From contig DASVQI010000006.1 in assembly GCA_036389255.1 (NCBI GenBank), forward strand, positions 248,001-312,000: a DNA stretch of 64,000 bases, written 5' to 3'. This stretch comes from JACVRN01 sp036389255. Lineage in GTDB: Bacteria; Acidobacteriota; Blastocatellia; Pyrinomonadales; Pyrinomonadaceae. The stretch's first letter is position 1. Each line of letters starts with the position of its first letter. This document shows positions 8,812 to 17,458 of the stretch, piece by piece. The position numbers and the translations under genes are program-made. The notes beneath the pieces were generated by a model. It was not told the DNA's origin. It did no database searches and saw nothing but the letters and a program-made list of their open reading frames with translations.

Positions 8812-8868
8812 ATTCGATGATTTATCGGCTCATTGATTCGATGAAGAAATGAGCCGGTGAATCAATCT
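8812..8868. repeat. Imperfect palindrome related to 8021-8063
   Basis: CGGCTCATT (8826-8834) pairs with AATGAGCCG (8848-8856), inside an outer GATTCG/AATCAATC context. The right end, GAGCCGGTGAATCAATCTC, matches the element upstream of the same gene (AGCCGGTGAGTCAATCTC). The copies look like members of one dispersed palindromic family. Confidence 0.65.
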
Positions 8869-9639
8869 CTAGAGCGCAAGCACCTGCATCATGGGCTCGT
8901 GCATGAGGCCGTTGCTGGCCAGTATGGGCGGGGTGTAGATGTTGAAGGGCTGACCGTTGTAGTGCGAGACGCGTCCTCCGGCCTCTTCTACCAGCAGCAC
9001 GCCTGCGGCCACGTCCCACGGGCGCAGTCCCTCCTCGAAGAATCCGTCGAAGCGTCCGCAGGCCACGTAAGCAAGGTCGAGCGCGGCGGAGCCGTCGCGG
9101 CGTATGGCCTGAGCGTGCATGATGAAGTGCGCGAAGTGTCGCGCGAAGTCTCCACGGTCGCGCACGTCGTAGGGAAAGCCCGTGCAGACCATCGCGCGGT
9201 TCAAGTCCTCGACTTCCGAGACGCGTATGCGCCGCCCGTTGAGCGTGGCCCCAAGCCCTCGCTCAGCCGCGAACAGCTCGTCCCGCACAGGGTCGTAAAT
9301 GACGCCTAAGATTATCTCGCCCGCGCGCTCAAGCGCTATGGAGACGCAGAAGACCGGATAGCCGTGCGCGTAGTTCGTAGTCCCGTCTAGCGGGTCTACA
9401 ATCCACTTGAATTCGCTCGCGCTCTCTACGGAAACAGTCGCGCCGGATTCCTCCGCGAGGATTGCGTGTCTGGGGTAATGCGTCTGTATGCGCTCTATGA
9501 TGAAGCGCTCGGCGGCCAAATCGGCTTCCGTCACAAGGTCAATCACGCCCTTGTTGGCGACCTGAAGAGATTTGCGGCCCATCCGCTCCGTCAGAATGAG
9601 CCCCGCGTCGCGCGCGATTTGAACGGCAAAGTTAAGCAA
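8869..9639 (-). CDS. suhB: Inositol-1-monophosphatase family phosphatase
   Basis: Mg-dependent phosphatase of the IMPase/FIG superfamily. It hydrolyses inositol phosphate or related sugar phosphates; SuhB homologues can also act in rRNA transcription. Motifs: AILAEESG (metal-binding Glu), WIVDPLDGTTNYAHG (signature 1) and PWDVAAGVLLVEEAGG (signature 2). Length 256 residues is standard. Substrate is not determined, so the symbol is by family resemblance only. A small conserved gene lies 27 bp upstream on the same strand. Confidence 0.9.
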   Translation of the reverse strand: MLNFAVQIARDAGLILTERMGRKSLQVANKGVIDLVTEADLAAERFIIERIQTHYPRHAILAEESGATVSVESASEFKWIVDPLDGTTNYAHGYPVFCVSIALERAGEIILGVIYDPVRDELFAAERGLGATLNGRRIRVSEVEDLNRAMVCTGFPYDVRDRGDFARHFAHFIMHAQAIRRDGSAALDLAYVACGRFDGFFEEGLRPWDVAAGVLLVEEAGGRVSHYNGQPFNIYTPPILASNGLMHEPMMQVLAL

Positions 9640-9666
9640 CTCTTTTCCCCTTGTATGAGAGCCCGG

Positions 9667-9963
9667 CTAAAAGTTGTCCCTGTAGAATGTCTCTATAGAC
9701 TCGATTGCTTCGAAAAGCTCCGTTCCCCACTCGCCCCACTCCAGAAGCTCTCGATTGAGGCCGACGGAATTGCGTCCTTCAAACGGCTTGAGCGTCCCCT
9801 TCAGAGCCAGCCCGCGCCTCTCCCTGAGAGCCGAGACAATTGCCTCAAGCCCGCTCAAAGGCGCGGGGTCATACGTTTGACTCTGAACACGCAGCAGTCG
9901 GTCTTCGGCTATCTTGAGCGCGTCGTCTATCAGATTAACCAGCGTCTTTATCTTTGAGTCCAT
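9667..9963 (-). CDS. Small hypothetical protein between proS and suhB
   Basis: 98 residues, starting MDSKIKTLVNLIDDALK, acidic and mainly helical, with a conserved-looking GEWGTELFEAIESIETFY C-terminus. No membrane segment, cysteine cluster or recognised domain. It sits 8 bp after proS and 27 bp before the phosphatase, so it is probably expressed with both. Confidence 0.65.
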   Translation of the reverse strand: MDSKIKTLVNLIDDALKIAEDRLLRVQSQTYDPAPLSGLEAIVSALRERRGLALKGTLKPFEGRNSVGLNRELLEWGEWGTELFEAIESIETFYRDNF

Positions 9964-9971
9964 AATCTTTC

Positions 9972-11411
9972 TTAGTACGAGCGCGCGAATATGACTTGCC
10001 GACGGGTCTTGCGGCCGGTCAGGAAGCAGGTTCCCTCTTCCTCTGGCTGCTCGAAGGGGATGACACGAACGGTCGCTTTCGTCTCGGCCTTGACGCGGTC
10101 TTCGTCCTCGCCCGTGCCGTCAAAGTAGGCGCGCACGAATCCTTCTTCGACGCGCTCTCTGAACTCATCGTAAGAGCTGACGGTGAAGGTGCGCTCTTCG
10201 CGGAACCGTAACGCGCGGTCGTATAGGGCTTGTTGTATCTCTTCGAGCAGTCCGGTGATGCGCTCACTCAACCCTTGCTGCTCCACGAAAGACTTGCCCT
10301 CTTTGCCGGGCCGGTCGCGGCGCGAGAGCGCGACGGTTCCTTTGTCTATGTCCTTCGGGCCGACCTCTACGCGCACGGGCACGCCTTTGACTTCCCACTC
10401 GTTGAACTTGAAGCCGGGGCTCAGGTGCGTGCGGTCGTCCAGCTTCCAGCGAAAGCGCTCTTTCCATCCGTCCGTGATGCGCTCGACTGCCTCCATCACG
10501 CGCGCACGCTCGACTTCGCTCTTGTAGATAGGGACGACCACGACCTGAACCGGCGCAATCAAGGGAGGCAGCACGAGCCCGTCGTCGTCCGAATGGGCCA
10601 TGATGAGCGCGCCGACGAGCCGCGTGGAGGTTCCCCACGAAGTCGTCCAGCAATACTCTTCACGGTTGTCCTGAGTGGTGTACGTAATCTCGAAGGAGCG
10701 CGCGAAGTTCTGCCCCAAATTGTGGCTCGTGCCTGCCTGAAGCGCGCGGCCGTCCTGCATCATGGCTTCAATCGCGTAGGTGCGAAGAGCGCCCGCGAAC
10801 TTCTCCCGCTCGGTCTTCAGCCCACGCAAGACAGGAATCGCCATCACCCGCTCCACTACGTCCGTGTAGACCTCGTGCAGAATCATCAGCGTCTCGCGCT
10901 CGGCGTCCTCTTCGGTGGCGTGCGCCGTGTGCCCCTCCTGCCACAGGAATTCAGAGGTGCGTAGAAAGGGGCGCGTACGCAGTTCCCAGCGCATGACGTT
11001 GGCCCACTGATTTATCAGAAGCGGGAGGTCGCGCCACGAGTTAATCCAGCGCGAGAAGGTGTCACCGATAATCGTCTCGGAAGTCGGGCGTATGACGTAA
11101 GGCTCCGCGAGGTCTTCGCCCCCGGCGCGAGTGACTTCCGCGACCTCCGGCGCAAAGCCCTCCACGTGCTCCGCCTCTTTCATCAAAAAGCTCTTCGGGA
11201 TGAGCAAGGGAAAGTACGCGTTGACGTGGCCCGTCTCTTTGATGCGCTTGTCCATAGCCGATTGAATAAGTTCCCAGATGGCGTAGCCGTTCGGCTTAAT
11301 CACCATGCAGCCGCGCACGCCCGAGTTCTCGGCCATCTCTGCCTCGCGCACTATGTCCAGATACCACTGCGAGTAATCCTTCGCGCGCGGCGTAATTCCA
11401 GTCTTTGCCAT
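9972..11411 (-). CDS. proS: Prolyl-tRNA synthetase, type 3 (archaeal/eukaryotic-like)
   Basis: Class II aminoacyl-tRNA synthetase charging tRNA-Pro. The class II motifs are visible: PYVIRPTSETII (motif 2 region), LRTSEFLWQEGHTAHA, and GTSHNLGQNFA with HSDDDGLVLPP near motif 3. It has 479 residues, lacks the editing insertion of the usual bacterial enzyme, and ends in the characteristic ...FARSY C-terminus of the type 3 form. Core housekeeping gene. Only 25 bp separate it from hutU upstream. Confidence 0.95.
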   Translation of the reverse strand: MAKTGITPRAKDYSQWYLDIVREAEMAENSGVRGCMVIKPNGYAIWELIQSAMDKRIKETGHVNAYFPLLIPKSFLMKEAEHVEGFAPEVAEVTRAGGEDLAEPYVIRPTSETIIGDTFSRWINSWRDLPLLINQWANVMRWELRTRPFLRTSEFLWQEGHTAHATEEDAERETLMILHEVYTDVVERVMAIPVLRGLKTEREKFAGALRTYAIEAMMQDGRALQAGTSHNLGQNFARSFEITYTTQDNREEYCWTTSWGTSTRLVGALIMAHSDDDGLVLPPLIAPVQVVVVPIYKSEVERARVMEAVERITDGWKERFRWKLDDRTHLSPGFKFNEWEVKGVPVRVEVGPKDIDKGTVALSRRDRPGKEGKSFVEQQGLSERITGLLEEIQQALYDRALRFREERTFTVSSYDEFRERVEEGFVRAYFDGTGEDEDRVKAETKATVRVIPFEQPEEEGTCFLTGRKTRRQVIFARSY

Positions 11412-11436
11412 TTTGATTCTCTACAATAAAAAGATT

Positions 11437-13095
11437 CTACTCTTTAAGCATCGGGATGTTGATGCCTTTGGTGCGGGCTGTCTCTTCCGCCTCGTCGTAG
11501 CCAGCGTCAACGTGACGCGCGACGCCAAGGCCGGGGTCGTTCGTCAGCACCCGGTTGAGACGACGCGCGCCCTCGTCCGTGCCGTCCGCGACGGAGACTT
11601 GCCCGGCGTGAAGCGAATAGCCTATGCCCACGCCTCCGCCGTGGTGAAAGGAGACCCAGCTTGCGCCGCTCGCAGTATTCAACAGCGCGTTTAAGATGGG
11701 CCAGTCGGCCACGGCGTCCGTTCCGTCTTTCATCCCTTCCGTCTCGCGGAAAGGCGAAGCGACGCTTCCCGTGTCCAAGTGGTCGCGCCCGATGGCTATG
11801 GGAGCCTTCAGCTCGCCGCGCTTCACAAGGTCGTTGATGGCCTCTCCCATCTCCGCGCGCTCGCCGTAGCCTAGCCAGCAGATGCGCGCCGGAAGACCCT
11901 GAAAGTGTACGCGCTCGCGCGCAAGCCGGAGCCAGCGAGAGAGCGTGCGGTCTTCCGGGAAAAGCTCAAGCGCAAGGTCGTCAGTCTTTCGTATGTCTTC
12001 GGCGTCGCCCGAAAGCGCAACCCAACGGAAAGGGCCTTTGCCTTCGCAGAAGAGGGGCCGTATGTATTCGGGCACGAAGCCGGGAATCTCGAAGGCGTCA
12101 GCGCAGCCCGCGTCCAACGCCTGCTTGCGTATGTTGTTGCCGTAATCGAAGGCGACCGCGCCCGCGCGTTTGAGCGCCAGCATAGCCTCCACGTGCCGCG
12201 CCATAGACTCCATGGAGCGCGCAACGTAGCCTTGCGGGTCACGCTCGCGCATCTCTGCGGCCTCTTCCAGACTCATCCCGGCCGGGACGTAGCCGTTCAA
12301 GGCGTCGTGAGCGCTCGTCTGGTCTGTGACTGCGTCCACATGTACGCCGCGCCGCACAATCTCAGGCAGAATCTCCGCGCAGTTACCGACGAGGCCCACC
12401 GAGACGGCCCGGTTCTGTTCGCGCGCGTCCTCGCAGATGGCCAGTGCCTCGTCCAGCGTCTGCGCCATGCGGTCGCAATAGCCGGTTCTGACGCGCCGCT
12501 CTATGCGCGCGGGGTCAACTTCGATTCCCAGAAAGACCGCGCCGTTTAAGGCTGCGGCGAGAGGCTGAGCGCCGCCCATGCCGCCCATGCCCCCCGACAC
12601 TACGAGCTTGCCCGCGAGGCTTCCGCCGAAATGCTTGTCGGCCATCGCCGCGAAAGTCTCAAAGGTTCCCTGCACGATGCCCTGCGTGCCTATGTAAATC
12701 CAGCTTCCGGCAGTCATCTGCCCGTACATCATCAGGCCGCGCCGCTCAAGCTCGTGAAAGTGCTCCCAGTTGGCCCACGCGCCTACAAGGTTAGAGTTGG
12801 CAATCAAGACGCGAGGCGCGTATTCGTGCGTGCGAAAGACAGCGACGGGCTTGCCGGATTGAACCAGCAGGGTTTCGTCCATCTCAAGCGAGACAAGCTC
12901 GCGCACGATTGCCTCGAACGAAGTCCAGTTGCGCGCGGCTTTGCCAGCCCCGCCGTAGACGACCAAGTCCTGCGGGCGCTCGGCCACGTCCGGGTCAAGG
13001 TTGTTCATAAGGCAGCGCAGCGCCGCCTCCTGATGCCAGCCCTTGCAGTTCAATTTCGCGCCTCGCGGCGCTCTTATCACTCTAGCTTCTGCCAT
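11437..13095 (-). CDS. hutU: Urocanate hydratase
   Basis: Second step of histidine degradation: urocanate plus water to 4-imidazolone-5-propanoate, using tightly bound NAD+. The start chosen is MAEARVIRAPRG at 13095, because the 18 codons upstream do not resemble the family. Visible marks: VVYGGAGKAARNW near the N-terminus, VSGGMGGMGGAQPLA (NAD-binding region), GYVPAGMS, and PGFVPEYIRPLFCEGKGPFRW with the conserved cysteine. 552 residues, as usual. hutH is upstream in the same direction, with one zinc-ribbon gene between. Confidence 0.96.
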   Translation of the reverse strand: MAEARVIRAPRGAKLNCKGWHQEAALRCLMNNLDPDVAERPQDLVVYGGAGKAARNWTSFEAIVRELVSLEMDETLLVQSGKPVAVFRTHEYAPRVLIANSNLVGAWANWEHFHELERRGLMMYGQMTAGSWIYIGTQGIVQGTFETFAAMADKHFGGSLAGKLVVSGGMGGMGGAQPLAAALNGAVFLGIEVDPARIERRVRTGYCDRMAQTLDEALAICEDAREQNRAVSVGLVGNCAEILPEIVRRGVHVDAVTDQTSAHDALNGYVPAGMSLEEAAEMRERDPQGYVARSMESMARHVEAMLALKRAGAVAFDYGNNIRKQALDAGCADAFEIPGFVPEYIRPLFCEGKGPFRWVALSGDAEDIRKTDDLALELFPEDRTLSRWLRLARERVHFQGLPARICWLGYGERAEMGEAINDLVKRGELKAPIAIGRDHLDTGSVASPFRETEGMKDGTDAVADWPILNALLNTASGASWVSFHHGGGVGIGYSLHAGQVSVADGTDEGARRLNRVLTNDPGLGVARHVDAGYDEAEETARTKGINIPMLKE

Positions 13096-13157
13096 AAAGT
13101 TAATTGCAGTATAAGCCCGGTCGCACCCGCCGTAGCGGGCGCGGCTCACCCGATGCT

Positions 13158-13463
13158 CTACTCGTTACTTTGTCTCCAACGGCTGAACCAGCCGCCCGAC
13201 TCCTTCTGTCGTAGCTGTTCCAGCTCGCCCTTGTCCAGCCACACGCCGCCGCAGACATCGCAACGGTCAATCTCTACGCCTTCAAAAGCGAGCGTCGTCA
13301 TCTTGCCGTCGCCGCGCGGGCACTCTAAGCGTTTGGACTCTTGCTCTGCGGCTTGCTGTTCTTCTGCCATCTTCTGGCGCAGCTTCTCGATTGATTCCTG
13401 CTCCTTGCGCCGGAAGTAGTCTTCCTCCAGCGCCTTCTTTCTATCATCAAAAATATCGGACAT
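13158..13463 (-). CDS. TFIIB-type zinc-ribbon protein between hutH and hutU
   Basis: 101 residues from the ATG at 13463, preceded by GAAAGG. Residues ~1-45 are a charged coiled-coil-like helix. The C-terminal half carries LECPRGDGKMTTL...IDRCDVCGGVWLDKGELEQL, the zf-TFIIB signature (here CPR.. then CDVCGG, so the first knuckle keeps only one Cys). Small proteins of this family are widespread and of unknown function. It may be a fortuitous passenger in the hut operon. Confidence 0.82.
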   Translation of the reverse strand: MSDIFDDRKKALEEDYFRRKEQESIEKLRQKMAEEQQAAEQESKRLECPRGDGKMTTLAFEGVEIDRCDVCGGVWLDKGELEQLRQKESGGWFSRWRQSNE

Positions 13464-13621
13464 GGCTCTACCTTTCGTGATGCACCACGGCCGCAATGCG
13501 CAAACGGCGCGACGCGGCCTACAGCGTGTGCGGTTTCGGTAATCACTAATTTAATATCAGAAAAGAGTGGAAAGCGCTAAGCGACGTGAAAGATTATGGC
13601 TCTTTGCCACCGACCGCCTCA

Positions 13622-15121
13622 TCAGAAATCGAAGTCGCCGTCTCTTATGGCTTGGGCTATCCGCTCGAAGTCTGCGGCGAGAGCGCGGTCGTGCGTGACG
13701 GGCGGCGCAATCGCCCGCACGGCTTCATAGGCGCGCAGGGCTCCGCGACCGGGCTTTAAAGGCAGCCGGTGCTCAAGACCCTCTGCCGCCGCCAAAAGCT
13801 CTATTGCGAGCATATACTCGGCGTTCTCAAGCACGCCGCGCAGCTTCACAGCCGCAGTCATGCCCATTGAGACGTGGTCTTCTTTATTCCCATCCGTAGG
13901 CACGTTGTCTATGCTGGCCGGATGAGCCAGCACGCGCGAATCCGCCAGCAGCGCGGCGGCCGTCACCTGCGCCATCATGAAGCCGCTTGATGTCCCGGCG
14001 TGCGTGGTCAGAAAAGGCGGCAGGCCCTCGTTTGAATCCGGGTTGACCAGACGGTCTATGCGCCGCTCCGTGATGCTCATCAAATCCGTGAGCGCAATCG
14101 AGGCATAATCGAAACAGAGCGCAAGCGGCGCGCCGTGGAAATTTCCGCCGGACAAAAATTCGCCCGTCTCGGTAAAGATTAAGGGATTATCGGTGGCGGA
14201 GCCCGTCTCAATCTCTACGACTTCGCGCGCGTGATTAAGCGCGCCGCGCACAGCGCCGTGAACCTGCGGCATGCAGCGCAGGCTGTAAGCGTCCTGCACG
14301 CGCGGGTCGTTCTCTATGTGCGAGACGCGTATCTCGCTGTCGGATAGAAGCTCGCGCAGGTGAGCGGCCACGCGTGTCTGCCCTTCGTGCGGGCGCGCGG
14401 AGTGTATGCGCTCGTCGAAGGCTACGGGAGTGCCGCGCAGCGCTTCCAGCGTCATAGCGCCGGCCACGTCAGCCACCCGCGCCAGCCTTTCCGCTCGATG
14501 AAGAGCAAGACCGCCTACGGCACCCATTGCCTGCGTGCCGTTCAAGAGCGCCAGCCCCTCTTTGGCTTCGAGCCGAACCGGCTCAAGCTCGGCGTGCTTC
14601 AGGGCTTCGGCTCCCGTCATTCTCTCCGAATGATAAATGGCCTCGCCCTCGCCTATCAGCACCAGCGCCAGATGAGCTAGCGGCGCAAGGTCGCCGCTCG
14701 CGCCGACAGAGCCTTTCTCCGGGATGATTGGATGAACGCCCCTGTCTAGCATGTCGAGCAGAAGCTGTAGCACTTCCACGCGAGCGCCGCTATGCCCGAG
14801 CGCTATGACGTTGGCCCTGAGAAGCATCATCGCGCGCGTCTCCATCTCGGAGAGCGGGCGGCCCACACCGCAGGCGTGGCTTCGCACCAGATTCAGTTGC
14901 AGCTCTCTCAGTTCCGACTGCGGAATGGTAACGTCCGACAGCTTGCCGAAGCCTGTGTTGACGCCGTAGACAACGCGGCCCTCCGCTATGATTGCTTCGA
15001 CCGCACGCCTGGCCTCGTCCACGCGCTCTCTGGCGCTGCTCGTCAGCCGCACGCTCTCCAAACCGCGCGCTACAGCCGTTACCTCTTCCAGCGAAAGCCT
15101 CTGACCGTCCAGTTCAAGCAT
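13622..15121 (-). CDS. hutH: Histidine ammonia-lyase
   Basis: First step of histidine degradation: L-histidine to urocanate plus ammonia. The Ala141-Ser142-Gly143 triad in GSVGASGDLAPLAH forms the MIO electrophile autocatalytically. YGVNTGFGKL (active-site Tyr) and GGNFHGAPLA further confirm the family. Length 499 residues is typical. Genes for later steps (hutI, hutG/F) are not in the window. Confidence 0.97.
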   Translation of the reverse strand: MLELDGQRLSLEEVTAVARGLESVRLTSSARERVDEARRAVEAIIAEGRVVYGVNTGFGKLSDVTIPQSELRELQLNLVRSHACGVGRPLSEMETRAMMLLRANVIALGHSGARVEVLQLLLDMLDRGVHPIIPEKGSVGASGDLAPLAHLALVLIGEGEAIYHSERMTGAEALKHAELEPVRLEAKEGLALLNGTQAMGAVGGLALHRAERLARVADVAGAMTLEALRGTPVAFDERIHSARPHEGQTRVAAHLRELLSDSEIRVSHIENDPRVQDAYSLRCMPQVHGAVRGALNHAREVVEIETGSATDNPLIFTETGEFLSGGNFHGAPLALCFDYASIALTDLMSITERRIDRLVNPDSNEGLPPFLTTHAGTSSGFMMAQVTAAALLADSRVLAHPASIDNVPTDGNKEDHVSMGMTAAVKLRGVLENAEYMLAIELLAAAEGLEHRLPLKPGRGALRAYEAVRAIAPPVTHDRALAADFERIAQAIRDGDFDF

Positions 15122-15180
15122 AACAAGCTAGAGGATGGGCGAAAGGGCTGGGGATGGTAAAAGAAAGCATCTCTTTTACT

Positions 15181-15208
15181 AACCCCTGACCTCTAACCTC
15201 CATCCCCT
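15181..15208. repeat. Heptanucleotide tract
   Basis: Four consecutive 7-base units AACCCCT GACCTCT AACCTCC ATCCCCT run up to the stop codon of the DUF2270 gene. Similar heptads occur at 2098-2180. Confidence 0.5.
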
Positions 15209-16239
15209 CATTTCAGGATTTCCTCTTTGATTGGTTTTCTGTCGGGCGTTTCGGTCGTGTCCAGCCGTTTGAATTCCCCGGTCGCGGTCAGAGTGCTGGT
15301 GGTGCGAACTCTGTGGCGTGCGCGCTGTGCGCGGCGGCGTGTGCGGCGCTCCTGCGTGGCGGCGCGCGTCCATTCCGTCACGCGCTGCAACGGCTTGAAA
15401 GAGAAATCGTGGCGCGGCAAGACCTCGCCCGTAGCTTCTCTGAGCCGCACCGTAGCTATAGCGAAAATGAAGAGCCCGACGTTGAAGACGATTCCGGCGG
15501 CGAGCACGAACGGGCCGGGCACGATGCCTATGGTCGCGCGGTCTATGAAGATGGAGAAATCCGTGGCCCTTACCGGATGAAGATAGACCTTCAGGTTCCA
15601 GCTTGCCGCAAGCAGGATGAAAATCCACAGGTAGTTACGACGCAATCGCCGCCCCACGGCCTCCCACTCGCTGATGGTAAAGTGCGGCGTCAGCAGGTCG
15701 TTGGCCAGATGCTCTGCCCACTGCCTTTCTGTAGACGCCTCCGTCGAAAGTATCTGCGCGAAGTAGCCAGTCTCCACTACGCGCACGCGGCTAGACCAAA
15801 TCTCATAATAGCGATAACGGCGCGCCTCCATCAGTAGGAAGAAGGCCACCAGAAGTGAGTTTATGAGAATCACGAAGTGCGGGCTGAAGGGGTCACCGAA
15901 GGCGAAGGAAAGCGTAGCGCCCGCAGTGATGACTGCCCAGTTAGTAGTCGTGTCCAGTCGGTTGCGCCAAGTGTTTGAGCGCGTTATCTCGCCGCGATAA
16001 AAATGAACCATCGCGGCGTTGAAATCGGACGCGGAGAGTTTGGAGAGGGGGGGCTGGCCCGTCGTGCCGATGCCTGCGGACTGTGTAGTTGAAGCTGTAG
16101 CCGGAGGAGCTGTCGGTCTGATGCGGCCTGTCATGCTGCTCTGTTCGCCGGAGAGTTGACCGCTTGTTCTCTGGCGCATCTCTTTGCTCATCGCTCTGGC
16201 TTGCCTGCTCCTTGACGGTTGCCGTGGTTGCCGAAGCAT
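15208..16239 (-). CDS. DUF2270 integral membrane protein
   Basis: Predicted inner-membrane protein of the DUF2270 family, function unknown. The conserved core begins at DFNAAMVHFYRGEITRSN. Four hydrophobic segments follow (around WAVITAGATLSFAFG, FVILINSLLVAFFLLM, YLWIFILLAASWNL, FVLAAGIVFNVGLFIFAI), with a conserved charged RLRRNY before the third. The C-terminus is very basic and arginine-rich. The frame is open up to 16818 but the upstream part is not protein-like. I chose ATG 16239 because GAAGG lies 5 bases before it; ATG 16191 is the main alternative. Divergent from tadA. Confidence 0.8.
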   Translation of the reverse strand: MLRQPRQPSRSRQARAMSKEMRQRTSGQLSGEQSSMTGRIRPTAPPATASTTQSAGIGTTGQPPLSKLSASDFNAAMVHFYRGEITRSNTWRNRLDTTTNWAVITAGATLSFAFGDPFSPHFVILINSLLVAFFLLMEARRYRYYEIWSSRVRVVETGYFAQILSTEASTERQWAEHLANDLLTPHFTISEWEAVGRRLRRNYLWIFILLAASWNLKVYLHPVRATDFSIFIDRATIGIVPGPFVLAAGIVFNVGLFIFAIATVRLREATGEVLPRHDFSFKPLQRVTEWTRAATQERRTRRRAQRARHRVRTTSTLTATGEFKRLDTTETPDRKPIKEEILK

Positions 16240-16353
16240 CGGCGCCTTCAGTAAGGACGCCGCTTGACGACCGAACTTCGATAATATCACGTGCGCGCGA
16301 ATGCGCGACAATTTCGGGCAAAAAATTGTGGGCTTCAGGAAGCGCCCGATTGC

Positions 16354-16383
16354 TTGACAGCCATTTTGTAGGCCACCTATCCT
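16354..16383 (+). promoter_or_regulatory. Sigma70-like promoter for tadA
   Basis: TTGACA (16354-16359), 18-base spacer, TATCCT (16378-16383). It lies about 57 bases before the tadA start. The leader contains a short hairpin CCTCAGGCGTGAGG. Confidence 0.5.
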
Positions 16384-16440
16384 TCCCGGCGAGCCCTCAG
16401 GCGTGAGGACTCGCACTCCTTCTTTATTCGACATGAAGTC

Positions 16441-16956
16441 TTGAGCCAAAACACTGACGAGCGCTGGATGCTGGATGCCCTGCGAGCGGCGCGCGAGGCC
16501 GAAGCCCGCGACGAAGTCCCTATAGGCGCAATCGTCGTTGCCGGCGGGCGCTCCGTAGCCGTGGCAGGCAATCGCACGCGCACGGACTGCGACCCAACGG
16601 CCCACGCGGAAATCTTGGCCCTCAGAGAGGCCGCGCGCGTGGTCGGAAATTACAGGCTCACGGGCGCGACCATCTACTCTACGATAGAGCCATGCGCTAT
16701 GTGCGCGGGTGCCCTTGTGCAGGCCAGAGTCGAGCGCCTCGTCTACGGCGCGCGAGACGAGCGCTTTGGCGCGGTTGAGTCGCGATTCCGCCTCTGCGAC
16801 TCTGAATCTTTGAACCACCGTATGAAGATAACTTCCGGCGTTCTCGAAGGGGAGTGCAGAGAGCTGATGCAGGCATTCTTTCGCCGCCGCCGGGAGAGTA
16901 AAGCGAAGGGCTATGAGGTGAAAGCCCCTTTCTCCGAACCGTCACCCGACGAGTAG
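16441..16956 (+). CDS. tadA: tRNA adenosine(34) deaminase
   Basis: Deaminates A34 to inosine in tRNA-Arg(ACG), needed to decode CGN codons. Zinc-deaminase signature: HAE (H55, E57) and PCAMC (C85, C88), then AGALVQARVERLVYGARD. The annotated start is TTG at 16441; an ATG at 16468 is possible and keeps the whole domain. 171 residues, slightly longer than E. coli TadA through a charged tail. Confidence 0.93.
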   Translation: MSQNTDERWMLDALRAAREAEARDEVPIGAIVVAGGRSVAVAGNRTRTDCDPTAHAEILALREAARVVGNYRLTGATIYSTIEPCAMCAGALVQARVERLVYGARDERFGAVESRFRLCDSESLNHRMKITSGVLEGECRELMQAFFRRRRESKAKGYEVKAPFSEPSPDE

Positions 16957-17033
16957 GAGAGTGTGGCTAGCCTGACGGCCCCGGCCTCCTTCTCACCTTC
17001 TGTTCTCACAAGCTGCCGCACACTTCGGAGGTA

Positions 17034-17135
17034 ATGGTCAAAGACATCACTAAGCCTGAAAATCTTGAGTTTGATGTGAAGCAAATACGTTACGTCTGGA
17101 GGACAGAAAAGGCTGCGCGTCGTAGATTTAAGTAA
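17034..17135 (+). CDS. Possible 33-residue small protein
   Basis: ATG preceded by a textbook ribosome site (GGAGGTA, 3 bases of spacing) opens a 33-codon frame ending in TAA. The peptide begins MVKDITKPENLEFDVKQI and ends in a basic AARRRFK tail. No homologue is recognised. It lies between tadA and the island integration site, in a stretch (16957-17349) otherwise without visible features. Confidence 0.4.
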   Translation: MVKDITKPENLEFDVKQIRYVWRTEKAARRRFK

Positions 17136-17349
17136 GATAGTTTGGGCATAGCATCCGAACGGCAGGTCTAGGCGCGCCAGTTAAATCACTTCCTACGAAT
17201 GCTGGCTGGATTTCCAATCCACCCACGCTGCGCCGCATCTGAAATTCGCTATAGCGATGGCAAGACCGATTGGTGGCCGCAGCCTGCATGTAGCGACTTC
17301 ACTGGGATTTGGTAGTAAAGCTTAGTATTTGGTAACATGCATCACTCGT

Positions 17350-17393
17350 GGAGAGGTCGCATAGTGGATTAGTGCACCGGTCTCGAAAACCGG
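17350..17393 (+). tRNA. 5' half of tRNA-Ser(CGA): truncated gene and probable attachment site
   Basis: The 5' acceptor strand GGAGAGG (17350-17356), U8, a D arm (GCA / loop with GG / TGC), a perfect 5-bp anticodon stem CCGGT/ACCGG and the 7-base loop CTCGAAA (anticodon CGA, 17384-17386) are all in place. After 17393 no T arm (GGTTCGAATCC) and no 3' acceptor strand (CCTCTCC) can be found, so the tRNA is interrupted. The tyrosine integrase stop codon lies 66 bases downstream, the usual position for an integrase next to its att site. Confidence 0.6.
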
Positions 17394-17458
17394 TGACCGC
17401 GTTCTTAGTGACGACCGGAAATTATCAAAATCCCCAGCATTTCAAGCATCGCGGCAGG

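Noticed and set aside
10230..10964. 244-codon frame opposite proS
   Set aside because: Antisense shadow from high-GC codon usage.
15208..16818. 536-codon version of the DUF2270 gene
   Set aside because: The first ~190 codons are antisense to tadA and not protein-like.
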